Source: an uncultured Lachnospiraceae bacterium
Lineage (GTDB): Bacteria; Bacillota; Clostridia; Lachnospirales; Lachnospiraceae
Assembly: GCA_902773435.1 (NCBI GenBank)
Contig: CACYEN010000018.1
Span: forward strand, 1-34,175
DNA: 34,175 bases
Direction: 5' to 3'
Within the stretch, counting starts at the first letter, position 1; each line of letters begins with the position of its first letter. Both the position numbers and the translations under genes were made by a program. Under the pieces are notes generated by a model, which saw only the letters and a program-made list of their open reading frames with translations, did no database searches and was not told where the DNA came from. Below, in pieces: positions 19,575 to 28,085 of this stretch.

Positions 19575-22013
19575 TCAGGCCTCCGTCATCGGCAGCCAGT
19601 AGTTTGCCTGATAGATATCCGTCAGGCGGTAGGTGTAGAGCATCCGGTCGTCCTCACCGCCCGCGATCTCCATGTTGGCGAGCGTGAGAATGCCGTCCTC
19701 CGGAACCGTGACCGGCTCTCCGAGCGTGTACTGCGCGGAGAAGACGCCGTTGTAATCGTAGTAGTCGCAGACGAGCGTGATCGTGTCGCCGCCGTTCATC
19801 TCCGTGTAGCCTCTGCCGACCATTCCCGTATCCGTGATGGCCTCGGCCCCGAGGATTTTATCCTCTCCGGTCTCCTCGTTGAACTCCGCGATCAGGTTGA
19901 CCCTCTCGCCGTTCAGAAGCGCCGGGATGAACTTCCTCGTGATGTAGAGTCCGTTGTCGTCCTCGTCCTCGTCGCTGATCGGATAGACCGCCACGGGCTG
20001 TCCCTCCAGCGTCAGCCATGTGCCGTCCCAGGCGTCGATGAGGTCGCCGTCGTCGTTGTACTCGGCGACATTATCGAGGCCGAGATCGAGGAATCCGTCG
20101 CCGTCGTCCACGAAGACGTTAAGCTCTGCGTCGGTGATCTGCTCCCACCTGTCCTCGGAGAGAACGAGAACCTGTTCCCCGTCCTTCTCGGAGAGGGTGA
20201 GCGTCTCGGCACCGACCGGCGGGTTCCTGAAGAGCATCGAGGCCGCCATGCTGAGAAGGTCCCCGGCGGTGGAGCCGGTGGAGCTGCCGTAATTGCTGTT
20301 GTAGGCGCTGTTGGCGTAGCTGTCGTAACCGTAGCTGCTCCCCGTGTAGCCGCCGAGCAGGCTGGAGAGGTCGAGGCCGCCGTAGTTCGCCCCGCTTGTC
20401 GTCGTGTAGCCGCCGGTGAGCTGGGAGAGCAGCTGGTCATAGACGTCAGAGCTGTAGCCGTAGTTCTGGGACTGGCTGTAGCCCTGCTGGCCCGTGTAAT
20501 AGGAGGAGCCCCCGGTCAGCATCGAGTAGAGGTCCTCCACGCCCATGCTGCCGTAGGAATCGTAGCTGTTGCCGCCGAACAGGCTGCCGTAGCCGTAGTT
20601 CTGGACCTGCGGGGACACCGTCCCGGTGTTTCCTCCGAGATTTCCGAGCAGGAGGTCGATCAGGCTGCCCGAGCCGCCGCCGTAGGCCGCGCCCGAGGAA
20701 GCGGCGATCTGGCCGGAGGACTCAAGCGTCGCGTAGGCGCGGACGCTGTCGCTCCAGTTCTCGTCCATGCCGATGTCCTCGTAGAGGCGGAGCATGGAGT
20801 TGATGGACTTGAGGCTGGAATTCGGGAAATAGATACTGAGCCCATACGCGTCGGAGATCTGGTTGACGCGGTTGTACTTGACCGCGTTCTGGATCGCCTT
20901 GGAAAGCTCTCCGGCCTCCTTCGTCCCGAGGCGCGTGCAGAAGTCAACAAGGTCCGCCTGGTCCAGCTTCTGGCTCTGGGCGAATTCCCTCGTGCCGTTA
21001 CGCGCGATCGCGACGTTCTGGTACTTCTCGCTCTTGAGCTGCGTCATCAGCTCGCTGCCGAAGTCCCCGAGTTCCGGGAGCACCGTTCCCTTCAGCTCCG
21101 CAAGGTCGATGAGGGACAGCGTCGTGACGCTGCCGGGGCTGATCTTCATCGAGGCGGCCGTGAAGTCGTCGATGATCTGTCTTCCGAGTCCGAGTGTGTT
21201 CGTGGAGGAATTGTCGTCCAGGAGCTTGAACCAGTTCGTGTAGTACCAGCCGGTTCCCGGCTCCGACTCCTCGCTCGCGATCAGGTAGTCCGCGTAGGGC
21301 TCCACCGCGATCGCGTTCTCGAGCGTCGCCATCAGGCAGGTGTCAAATCCGACGAAGTCGAACTTGACTCCGCCGTCCCTGAGGGCCCTGCTGATCTCGC
21401 CGATGTCCATGGTTTCATTCGGATAGAGTTCGTCGTAGCCGTAGCCGCTGACCGATCCGCCGCCGTGGTCCCAGAAGATCAGGATATAGCGGTCCGCGGG
21501 GGCCTCTTCGGAACAATACCTGATGAAATCGCTCAGGCAGGAGGGAGACGTCATCGACTGCGCCTTCTTCGAATCCAGGAGCGAAAGCCCCTTGGCGGTC
21601 AGCTTCCAGCGCTCCGTCTTTCCCGGGGAAATGACGGAATTGCGCCATCTCTTGCACCCGCCGGTCTCGACAAAGACGTTTACCCGGTCGTTGTCGATCC
21701 CCGAGTAAAGCATCTCGTTGATGTCCGACGTGGCCATGCCGTTGTCGCTCTCGAGATTCGAGCCGATCATGTAGATCATGATCGTGACGTCGTCCCTGCC
21801 CTTGCCCTTCAGCTTCGTGAACTTGCTGCGGGCCTTCCTGCTGACGTCAGGGTTGACCCCGGTGTAGTTGGTGTTGACGCCGGCGAAGACAGACGCCGCG
21901 CCACCGGCCGTAAATGTCACCGCAAGCCCCGCGACAAACGCGGCTGCCGCGATGCGGCGGAGCCGGGAAAGCGGTCCCGTGCTTCTTCCTGCTGTTTCGC
22001 GATTATCTCTCAT
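19575..22013 (-). CDS. Secreted clostripain-family (C11) cysteine peptidase
   Basis: The 812-residue protein starts behind AAGGAGG at ATG 22013. An N-terminal signal or anchor (RLRRIAAAAFVAGLAVTF, residues about 17-45) sends it outside. The catalytic histidine is H183 in FWDHGGGS and the catalytic cysteine is C226 in GFDTCLMATLE; strands such as VTIMIYMIGSNLES fit the caspase-like fold. Family specificity is for Arg/Lys bonds (known for clostripain; not shown here). Residues about 455-610 form a Gly/Tyr/Ser/Asn-rich low-complexity insert with GYG, YGG and SSYG words. A C-terminal beta-rich domain follows, containing DDGDGFLDLGLDN and DEDEDDNGLY acidic, possibly Ca-binding stretches. It is translationally coupled to the small charged gene upstream. 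Confidence 0.9.
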   Translation of the reverse strand: MRDNRETAGRSTGPLSRLRRIAAAAFVAGLAVTFTAGGAASVFAGVNTNYTGVNPDVSRKARSKFTKLKGKGRDDVTIMIYMIGSNLESDNGMATSDINEMLYSGIDNDRVNVFVETGGCKRWRNSVISPGKTERWKLTAKGLSLLDSKKAQSMTSPSCLSDFIRYCSEEAPADRYILIFWDHGGGSVSGYGYDELYPNETMDIGEISRALRDGGVKFDFVGFDTCLMATLENAIAVEPYADYLIASEESEPGTGWYYTNWFKLLDDNSSTNTLGLGRQIIDDFTAASMKISPGSVTTLSLIDLAELKGTVLPELGDFGSELMTQLKSEKYQNVAIARNGTREFAQSQKLDQADLVDFCTRLGTKEAGELSKAIQNAVKYNRVNQISDAYGLSIYFPNSSLKSINSMLRLYEDIGMDENWSDSVRAYATLESSGQIAASSGAAYGGGSGSLIDLLLGNLGGNTGTVSPQVQNYGYGSLFGGNSYDSYGSMGVEDLYSMLTGGSSYYTGQQGYSQSQNYGYSSDVYDQLLSQLTGGYTTTSGANYGGLDLSSLLGGYTGSSYGYDSYANSAYNSNYGSSTGSTAGDLLSMAASMLFRNPPVGAETLTLSEKDGEQVLVLSEDRWEQITDAELNVFVDDGDGFLDLGLDNVAEYNDDGDLIDAWDGTWLTLEGQPVAVYPISDEDEDDNGLYITRKFIPALLNGERVNLIAEFNEETGEDKILGAEAITDTGMVGRGYTEMNGGDTITLVCDYYDYNGVFSAQYTLGEPVTVPEDGILTLANMEIAGGEDDRMLYTYRLTDIYQANYWLPMTEA

Positions 22014-22156
22014 TCCGCATCCTCCTTCTTCTCTTCCCCGGCAGCGACCGGCGCGCCGCCCTCTCCTGCCTGTACGGAATCCTCGAGCTTCTCGCCCTTC
22101 TTTACCTCGGCGACGCCCTCGACAACCTTCTTCTTCCTGCTGTGCGGTCTCTCCAT
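22010..22156 (-). CDS. Small highly charged protein coupled to the C11 peptidase
   Basis: A 48-residue frame begins at ATG 22156, 5 nt after AAAGGAGCA, and ends with TGA overlapping the peptidase ATG as ATGA. The product starts MERPHSRKKKVVEGVAEVKK and ends KKEDAE. It is rich in Lys/Glu, without hydrophobic segments or Cys, and probably disordered. The strong ribosome site, exact stop/start overlap and position as first gene after the promoter support translation. I do not know a function. It may act as a cytoplasmic partner, a translation-coupling leader or an inhibitor-like companion of the peptidase (inference). Confidence 0.72.
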   Translation of the reverse strand: MERPHSRKKKVVEGVAEVKKGEKLEDSVQAGEGGAPVAAGEEKKEDAE

Positions 22157-22283
22157 ATCCGTGCTCCTTTTCTTTAAAATGTCTGCTGTCCTCCGCCGGG
22201 AACCGCGTCCTTAAGCCGAATCGTTCGACTCTTCCCAACATTCCGGAGGCGGGTGCCGAACAGTCAGATTCACATCTGCGTAT

Positions 22284-22312
22284 ATTCTACCATATCTGAC
22301 TTTTATGGACAA
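22284..22312 (-). promoter_or_regulatory. Promoter of the small protein and C11 peptidase genes
   Basis: The minus strand reads TTGTCC (22312-22307), a 17-nt spacer and TAGAAT (22289-22284). The -35 is the other strand of the gcv -35, so the two promoters overlap back to back. GTCAGAT/ATCTGAC (22263, 22294) flank the -10 as an inverted repeat. Confidence 0.65.
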
Positions 22313-22334
22313 ATCCCTGTGCTTTTGTTATACT
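22306..22334 (+). promoter_or_regulatory. Promoter of the gcv operon
   Basis: TGGACA (22306-22311, 5/6), a 17-nt spacer and TATACT (22329-22334, 5/6), placing the transcript start just before the glycine riboswitch. Confidence 0.8.
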
Positions 22335-22345
22335 CAAAACAGTTC

Positions 22346-22494
22346 AGACGGGGCACCGGGAGAGACCGCCGCGGGCGGCACCGAAGGGGCAACACTCTCA
22401 GGTAAAAGGACCGGCGTCTTACGACTCTCCGGAGAGCTTTTGGAAGCACCGAAGAAGCAATCCCCGGTTCGGGGAGAATCTTTCAGGTAAGATA
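22346..22494 (+). promoter_or_regulatory. Glycine riboswitch, tandem aptamers
   Basis: Aptamer 1 has CCGGGAGAGACC, CACCGAAGGGGCAA and CTCTCAGGTAAAAGGACC (about 22352-22413). Aptamer 2 has CTCTCCGGAGAG, GCACCGAAGAAGCAA and ATCTTTCAGGTAAGATAC (about 22423-22494), with a short linker between. A terminator follows directly. By analogy with other gcvT riboswitches, glycine binding should prevent termination and turn on the cleavage operon. Confidence 0.97.
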
Positions 22495-22527
22495 CGGAGC
22501 ACGCTTATTCAGTGTGCTCCGTTTTTT
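22495..22527 (+). terminator. Riboswitch expression-platform terminator
   Basis: CGGAGCAC (22495-22502) pairs with GTGCTCCG (22514-22521), followed by six T. It is adjacent to the second aptamer and 27 nt before gcvT. Confidence 0.92.
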
Positions 22528-22553
22528 GTGTTTTACTCAAAAAGGAGGTACCC

Positions 22554-23624
22554 ATGGACAAAAAGACACCGCTCTACGACATCCACAGGGAACTCGGAGG
22601 CAAGATCGTCCCCTTCGGCGGCTTCCTCCTTCCCGTCCAGTACCCGACCGGCATAATCGCCGAACACCTCGCCGTCCGCGAACGCGCGGGGATCTTCGAC
22701 GTGAGCCACATGGGAGAAGCTGTCATGTCGGGCCCCGGAGCCCTCGCGGCCCTCAACGGCCTTCTCACCAACAGCTTCGACACCCTGAAGATCGGGGGCT
22801 GCCGCTACGCCGTCATGCTCTACGAGGACGGCGGCGCCGTCGACGACCTTATCGTGTTCCGGATGGATGAGGACCGGTACCTTCTCGTCCTCAACGCCGC
22901 CAACACGGAGAAAGACGTGAACTGGATCCGTGACCACCTCGAGGGAGACGTGACATTCGAGGACATCTCCGAACATATCGGCCAGATCGCCCTCCAGGGC
23001 CCGGACAGCCGGAAGATTCTCGCGGCTGTCGCGGATGAGACGGCATTTCCCGAGAAGTACTACACCTTCCGCGACCATGTCTCCGTCGCGGGCGTCGACT
23101 GCCTGGTCTCCCGCACCGGCTACACCGGCTCCTTCGGCTACGAGATCTTCATCCCGGCGGACCGGACGGCGGACGTCTGGAACGCGCTCCGTGACGCGGG
23201 GGCGCTCCCTTGCGGCCTCGGCGCGCGCGACACCCTGAGGCTCGAGGCGGGGATGCCGCTCTACGGCCACGAGCTGAGCGCCGAGATCGATCCGATCAGC
23301 GCCGGCCTCAATTTCGCGGTGAAGGCGGACAAGCCGTTTATCGGGAGGGACGCCCTCCTCGCGAAGGGAGCCCCGGCACGGGTCCGCGTCGGCCTGAAAG
23401 CGATCGACCGCGGCGTCATGCGCGAACACCAGGACATCTATGTCGGGGAGAACAAAGTCGGCTCGACGACGTCGGGGACCATGATCCCGGGCACAAAGGC
23501 CTCTTGCGCCATGGCCTACGTGGATACGGCCTGCGCCGAACCCGGCACGGAAGTCTCCGTAGATGTCCGCGGCAGAAGGCTCCGGGCGGAGGTCGTGCCG
23601 CTGCCGTTCTACAAAAAACCATAA
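22554..23624 (+). CDS. gcvT: Aminomethyltransferase, glycine cleavage T protein
   Basis: The 356-residue T protein moves the aminomethyl carbon from the lipoyl arm of GcvH to tetrahydrofolate, releasing ammonia. Family signatures are KIVPFGGFLLPVQYP near the start, GIFDVSHMGE, the NAAN segment with following DW-type residues, RTGYTGSFGYEIF and the LRLEAGMPLYGHEL region. GTMIPGTKASCAMAYVD lies in the C-terminal barrel domain. The start at 22554 follows AAAGGAGGTACCC. It is the first gene of the riboswitch-controlled operon. Confidence 0.97.
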   Translation: MDKKTPLYDIHRELGGKIVPFGGFLLPVQYPTGIIAEHLAVRERAGIFDVSHMGEAVMSGPGALAALNGLLTNSFDTLKIGGCRYAVMLYEDGGAVDDLIVFRMDEDRYLLVLNAANTEKDVNWIRDHLEGDVTFEDISEHIGQIALQGPDSRKILAAVADETAFPEKYYTFRDHVSVAGVDCLVSRTGYTGSFGYEIFIPADRTADVWNALRDAGALPCGLGARDTLRLEAGMPLYGHELSAEIDPISAGLNFAVKADKPFIGRDALLAKGAPARVRVGLKAIDRGVMREHQDIYVGENKVGSTTSGTMIPGTKASCAMAYVDTACAEPGTEVSVDVRGRRLRAEVVPLPFYKKP

Positions 23625-23704
23625 TGGCTCCTGACGCGCCATCCGGAAATAATGACAGATAAACTACCCACTGCAGCTATATTTATATAAGGAGGAACTG
23701 CTCT

Positions 23705-24085
23705 ATGAACACACCGGACAATCTCAGATACTCGAAGACACATGAATGGCTCGAACTGCTCATCGGCGGAAACGTCCGCGTCGGCATCACTGACTACGCC
23801 CAGGACGCGCTCGGCGACCTCGTCTTCATCAACCTGCCCGAAGTCGGCGACGCCGTCACCGCCGGGGAGAGCTTCGGCGACCTCGAGAGTGTCAAGGCCG
23901 TCTCCGACCTCTTCAGCCCGGTCACGGGAACCGTCGAGGCCGTCAACGAGGAACTCCTCGATGCGCCCGAACTCCTGAACTCGGACCCCTATGGCGCCTG
24001 GATCATGGAGGTCAGCGGCGTGACGGAGACCGAGGACCTTCTGGACGCCGAAGCCTACAACAAACTGTGTGAAGAAGAGGAATAA
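23705..24085 (+). CDS. gcvH: Glycine cleavage H protein
   Basis: The 126-residue lipoyl carrier has the modified lysine K64 in ESVKAVSD, preceded by GDLVFINLPEVGD and followed by the SPVTGTVEAVNEEL hairpin. KTHEWL at the start is typical. It shuttles the aminomethyl and reducing equivalents between the P, T and L proteins. ATAAGGAGG lies 10-11 nt before its ATG. It is 80 bp after gcvT and 10 bp before gcvPA. The lipoate ligase gene in the same operon is the likely source of its cofactor. Confidence 0.97.
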   Translation: MNTPDNLRYSKTHEWLELLIGGNVRVGITDYAQDALGDLVFINLPEVGDAVTAGESFGDLESVKAVSDLFSPVTGTVEAVNEELLDAPELLNSDPYGAWIMEVSGVTETEDLLDAEAYNKLCEEEE

Positions 24086-24095
24086 GGAGGCTGCC

Positions 24096-25463
24096 ATGGG
24101 AAGCTTTGTACCCGGATCGCCCGGCGAACGCCGGGAGATGCTCCGGACCCTCGGCATCTCCTCCTATGAGGAGATGTATCAGAACGTGCCGGCTTCCATC
24201 CGGCTCGGGGAGGGAGCTCTTCATCTGGAAGACGGCGTCTCCGAACTGGAGGCGCTCGGCAAGATGAAAGCCCTGGCGGAGAAGAACCGCGTGTTTCCGG
24301 CCATTTTCCGCGGGGCGGGATCCTATCACCACTACATCCCCGCCATCGTAAAGCGGGTGACGGGCAAGGAGCAGTTCCTGACCGCCTACACCCCCTACCA
24401 GGCGGAGATCAGCCAGGGTATCCTGCAGTCGATCTTCGAGTACCAGACGCTGATCTGCCGGCTCACCGGCATGGACGTCGCCAACGCCTCGGTATACGAC
24501 GGCGCCTCCGCAGCCGCGGAGGCGGCCGCGATGTGCCGCGACAGGAAGCGCCGCAGGATCCTCATCTCGGGGGCGGCAAACCCGCAGATCATCGAGACGG
24601 TGAAGACCTACGCGTGGGGCGCGTCCTCCGGCGAAGGAGACGCGGAGGCGGTCATCATTCCGGTGACTGACGGCCGGACGGATCCGGAAGTCCTCCGGTC
24701 CATGCTGACAGCCGACACCGCCTGCGTCTACATCCAGCAGCCCAATTTCTACGGCCTGCTGGAGGATCTTCCGGAGCTCGCGGGCGTGGCGCACGCCGCC
24801 GGCGCGAAGCTCATCGCGGGGATCAACCCGATCGCGGCCGCCATCCTGAGGACGCCCGCCGAGTGCGGCGCGGACATCGCGGTCGGCGAAGGCCAGCCCC
24901 TCGGCCTTCCGATGGGATTCGGCGGCCCGTATCTCGGATTTATGGCGGCTACAAAGGACATGATGAGGAAGCTCCCCGGCCGCATCGTCGGCGAGACGGA
25001 GGACGCGGAGGGCAGACGCTGCTACGTCCTGACGCTGCAGGCGAGGGAACAGCACATCCGCAGGGAGAAGGCGTCGAGCAACATCTGCTCCAACGAGGCG
25101 CTCTGCGCCATGACCGCGGCGGCATATATGGAGGCCATGGGGCCGGACGGCATGACGGAGGCCGCGTCGCTCTGCCACTCCAAGGCGGAATATCTCGCCG
25201 GTGAGCTCGGGAAGATCGGCTATCCGCGGGTATTTTCAGGCGCGTTCTTCCACGAGTTCGTGACAGCCTGCCCGGAGGAGAAGACGCTGGGCGCGCTCAT
25301 GGACGCGGGAATCCTGCCCGGACTCCCGGTTTCTCCGGCGAAGGCGGCTGACGATCCGGCTGCCCCGCCCGACAGGTGCATGCTCTGGTGCTGCACGGAA
25401 CTCTGCACAAAGGCACAGATGGACCGCCTCGTCTCGGTGATAAAGGAGGTGGAAGGAAGATGA
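24096..25463 (+). CDS. gcvPA: Glycine dehydrogenase (decarboxylating) subunit 1
   Basis: The 455-residue alpha subunit of the two-subunit P protein has typical N-terminal half motifs: RGAGSYHHYIPAIV, FLTAYTPYQAEISQG, ANASVYDGASAAAEAA, GQPLGLPMGFGGPYLGFM and QAREQHIRREKASSNICSNEAL. It decarboxylates glycine with the PLP-carrying beta subunit. The start at 24096 follows AATAAGGAGG. Its TGA overlaps the next ATG as ATGA, giving balanced synthesis of both subunits. Confidence 0.97.
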   Translation: MGSFVPGSPGERREMLRTLGISSYEEMYQNVPASIRLGEGALHLEDGVSELEALGKMKALAEKNRVFPAIFRGAGSYHHYIPAIVKRVTGKEQFLTAYTPYQAEISQGILQSIFEYQTLICRLTGMDVANASVYDGASAAAEAAAMCRDRKRRRILISGAANPQIIETVKTYAWGASSGEGDAEAVIIPVTDGRTDPEVLRSMLTADTACVYIQQPNFYGLLEDLPELAGVAHAAGAKLIAGINPIAAAILRTPAECGADIAVGEGQPLGLPMGFGGPYLGFMAATKDMMRKLPGRIVGETEDAEGRRCYVLTLQAREQHIRREKASSNICSNEALCAMTAAAYMEAMGPDGMTEAASLCHSKAEYLAGELGKIGYPRVFSGAFFHEFVTACPEEKTLGALMDAGILPGLPVSPAKAADDPAAPPDRCMLWCCTELCTKAQMDRLVSVIKEVEGR

Positions 25464-26908
25464 AGCTGATATTTGAACGAAGCGTTCCCGGCAGAAGATG
25501 CACGATTCTTCCCGCCTCGGACGTCCCGGCGGCGGAGCTCCCGGAGCAGTACCTGCGCGGGGAGAAGCCCGATTTTCCGGAGGTCTCCGAGATCGACCTG
25601 AGCCGCCACTACACCGAGCTCTCGAAGCAGGTCTACGGCGTCAACGACGGCTTCTATCCCCTCGGCTCCTGCACGATGAAGTACAACCCGGCCGTCAACG
25701 AGGAGGCCGCGGCTCTTCCGGGCTTCGCGGAGATCCACCCGCTCCAGCCCGCGGACACCGTGGAGGGCGCCCTTGAGGCGATCCGGGAGACGGAGCGTTT
25801 CCTCACGGAGATCACCGGCATGGACCGTATGACATTCCAGCCGGCGGCCGGCGCGCACGGGGAATTCACGGGCATGCTGCTCGTCAAGGCCTACCACGCC
25901 GCGAGGGGCGACCACGGGCGGAAGAAAGTCCTGGTCCCGGACTCCGCGCACGGAACCAATCCCGCGACGGCCGTCATGTGCGGCTTCGAGGTGGTCAACA
26001 TCCCGTCGAACGAACAGGGCGGCGTCGACATCGAGGCCCTCAGGGCCGCGGCGGGACCGGACACGGCGGGCCTCATGCTCACGAATCCGAACACGCTTGG
26101 CATCTTTGACCCGAATATCCTCACGATCACCTCGATCATCCATGAGGCCGGCGGCCTGTGCTACTACGATGGCGCCAACCTCAACGCGGTCATGGGGTAC
26201 GCGAGGCCGGGCGACATGGGCTTCGACGTGGTGCACCTGAATCTTCACAAGACATTTTCAACGCCGCACGGCGGAGGCGGCCCGGGCGCGGGCGCCGTCG
26301 GAGTCAGGGAGTTCCTCGCGCCCTTCCTTCCGGACGGATACGTCTCAGAGGCGGAAGGCGGAGCGCTCGAATTCCGCCGGCCGGAGCAGTCCATCGGGCG
26401 CGTCAGGAGCTTCTACTCGAACTTCCTGGTCCAGATCCGCGCGCTGACCTACCTCTACATGATGGGCGGCGACGGGGTCCGCGAGGCGTCCGGAAACGCG
26501 GTCCTCAACGCCAACTACCTGAAGGCGCTGCTCACACCGCACGCGAAGGCGGCCGCCGAGGGCTTCTGCATGCACGAGTTCGTGCTTGACCTCTCGGACC
26601 TCAAACACCGCACGGGCGTGTCGGCGATGGATGTCGCGAAGGGCATGCTCGACCACGGAATGCACGCGCCGACCATGTACTTCCCGCTCATCGTCCACGA
26701 GGCCCTGATGTTTGAGCCGACCGAGACCGAGGGCAGGGAGACGCTCGATCACGCGGCGGACGTCGTCATCGGTCTCCTTAAGATGGCCGAAACCGATCCC
26801 GAGGCCCTGCACCGGACACCGGAGCGCACGCCGATCGGCCGCCCGGACGAGGTGCGGGCAGCCAGGAAGCCGGTGCTTATCTACGAGAAGCCGGCGGAGA
26901 CGGTCTGA
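25460..26908 (+). CDS. gcvPB: Glycine dehydrogenase (decarboxylating) subunit 2
   Basis: The 482-residue beta subunit carries the PLP lysine K264 in LNLHKTFSTPHGGGGPG. Other family segments are YPLGSCTMKYNP, FQPAAGAHGEFTG, PDSAHGTNPATAVMCG and TNPNTLGIFDPNI. Together with GcvPA it releases CO2 from glycine and loads the aminomethyl group on lipoyl-GcvH. The start overlaps the gcvPA stop, with AAAGGAGG about 10 nt upstream inside gcvPA. The end is followed by two GC-rich hairpins before lplA. Confidence 0.97.
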   Translation: MKLIFERSVPGRRCTILPASDVPAAELPEQYLRGEKPDFPEVSEIDLSRHYTELSKQVYGVNDGFYPLGSCTMKYNPAVNEEAAALPGFAEIHPLQPADTVEGALEAIRETERFLTEITGMDRMTFQPAAGAHGEFTGMLLVKAYHAARGDHGRKKVLVPDSAHGTNPATAVMCGFEVVNIPSNEQGGVDIEALRAAAGPDTAGLMLTNPNTLGIFDPNILTITSIIHEAGGLCYYDGANLNAVMGYARPGDMGFDVVHLNLHKTFSTPHGGGGPGAGAVGVREFLAPFLPDGYVSEAEGGALEFRRPEQSIGRVRSFYSNFLVQIRALTYLYMMGGDGVREASGNAVLNANYLKALLTPHAKAAAEGFCMHEFVLDLSDLKHRTGVSAMDVAKGMLDHGMHAPTMYFPLIVHEALMFEPTETEGRETLDHAADVVIGLLKMAETDPEALHRTPERTPIGRPDEVRAARKPVLIYEKPAETV

Positions 26909-26915
26909 ACCACAC

Positions 26916-26964
26916 GGGGCGCCGGCGCCCGCGCGTCACGGATAAAGCGGGTACCGGCACCCGC
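26916..26964 (+). repeat. Two related GC-rich hairpins between gcvPB and lplA
   Basis: GGGCGCCGGCGCCC (26917-26930) and GCGGGTACCGGCACCCGC (26947-26964) are both near-perfect palindromes. They align with each other over about 20 nt (period about 32 nt), suggesting duplication. They could stabilise the upstream mRNA or lower expression of lplA and lpdA. Confidence 0.55.
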
Positions 26965-26978
26965 CCGGTATATAGGAT

Positions 26979-28004
26979 ATGATCAGAAGAACCATCGCCG
27001 TCACAACGAAATCCACCGACCCCTACCGTAATCTCGCCGTCGAGGAGTGGCTCACATTTCACACGGCCGAGGACGAAATCATCCTCTACCTGTGGCAGAA
27101 TGACCGGACCGTGGTGGTCGGTAAAAACCAGAACGCCTGGGAGGAGTGCGACCTTCCCGCGCTCAGGGCCGACGGGGGCCATCCGGCCCGCCGTCTCTCC
27201 GGGGGCGGGGCGGTCTACCACGATCTCGGCAACCTGAATTTTACATTTTCGGCGAGGGAGGGCAGCTACGACGCCGCGCGGCAGACGCGCGTGCTCGCCG
27301 CCGCCCTCTCCTCTCTCGGAATCGAGGCGGCCGTCTCGGGGAGAAATGACCTGACGGCGAACGGGGCGAAGTGCTCGGGTAACGCGTTCTTCAGGAGCGG
27401 AACGTTCCGTTTCCACCACGGCACACTGCTCGTGGACACGAACCTCGCCGACATGTCGAGGTATCTCACGCCCGACCGGAAGAAGCTCAGCTCGAGGGGG
27501 ATCTCATCCGTGAAGAGCCGGGTCGTCAATCTCGCGGGGCTCTCCCCCGCCGTCACCTGCGAATCCCTGGGCAGGGCGCTCATCGCCTCGTTCGGAAGGG
27601 AGTACGGGATCGCGCCCGAGGTCATGTCCGCGGATGAGCCGGGCGGCCCCATAGATCTCCCGGAGGAGGAGATCCTCTCCCTGCGCGAAAAATACGCCTC
27701 CCCGGACTGGATCCTCAGCCCGCCCCGGTCATTCCGGTGGCTCTCGGAGATCCGGCGCCTGCCGTTCGGGCTCGCCCGGCTCGGGCTCGCGGTGGAAAAG
27801 CCGGAGGACGGCCGGTCCGTCTCCCGGATCTCCGAGGCCGTGCTCTACACGGACGCGCTGGACACCGAAATCAGCGACCGGACCGCGGACGTGCTGAAGG
27901 GCCTCCCGTTCAGGGAGCAGGCCGTCCGGGACGCGCTCATCCGCGCGAACCTCGGGGAGGTGTGCGCGCTTCTTGAGACATTTCCCGAAAATGACACCGA
28001 ATAA
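26979..28004 (+). CDS. lplA: Lipoate-protein ligase
   Basis: The 341-residue enzyme activates lipoate with ATP and attaches it to lipoyl domains, here most likely GcvH. The N-terminal ligase domain shows RRLSGGGAVYHDLGNLNFTF (71-90), the catalytic lysine K131 in GAKCSGNAF, and the following HHGTLLVDTNLADM. The C-terminal accessory domain has the usual WILSPPRSFRW-like start. Length matches full LplA of bacteria. The ribosome site is weak (TATAGGAT), so translation may be lower than for the gcv genes. It is in the operon between gcvPB and lpdA. Confidence 0.93.
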   Translation: MIRRTIAVTTKSTDPYRNLAVEEWLTFHTAEDEIILYLWQNDRTVVVGKNQNAWEECDLPALRADGGHPARRLSGGGAVYHDLGNLNFTFSAREGSYDAARQTRVLAAALSSLGIEAAVSGRNDLTANGAKCSGNAFFRSGTFRFHHGTLLVDTNLADMSRYLTPDRKKLSSRGISSVKSRVVNLAGLSPAVTCESLGRALIASFGREYGIAPEVMSADEPGGPIDLPEEEILSLREKYASPDWILSPPRSFRWLSEIRRLPFGLARLGLAVEKPEDGRSVSRISEAVLYTDALDTEISDRTADVLKGLPFREQAVRDALIRANLGEVCALLETFPENDTE

Positions 28005-28085
28005 CGAAGGCAGCCGCGTCTCCCGGAGATGACACCGGAAGGACATGCGTCCGGAGAGCCGCGCAATGAGGAGGAATATAGAAAA

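Noticed and set aside
19497-22214. 905-codon open frame on the plus strand opposite the C11 peptidase
   Set aside because: It exists because codon positions of the real gene are GC-biased; composition is unlike a protein, and the real gene has signal peptide, catalytic residues and ribosome site.
5651-27250. Recurring ACATTTTC and GAAAATGAC words in several genes
   Set aside because: They stand out against GC-rich codons, but they fall in frame as ordinary Thr-Phe and Glu-Asn-Asp codons and occur without fixed strand or spacing. A count against a codon-shuffled background would be needed to claim a genomic signal.
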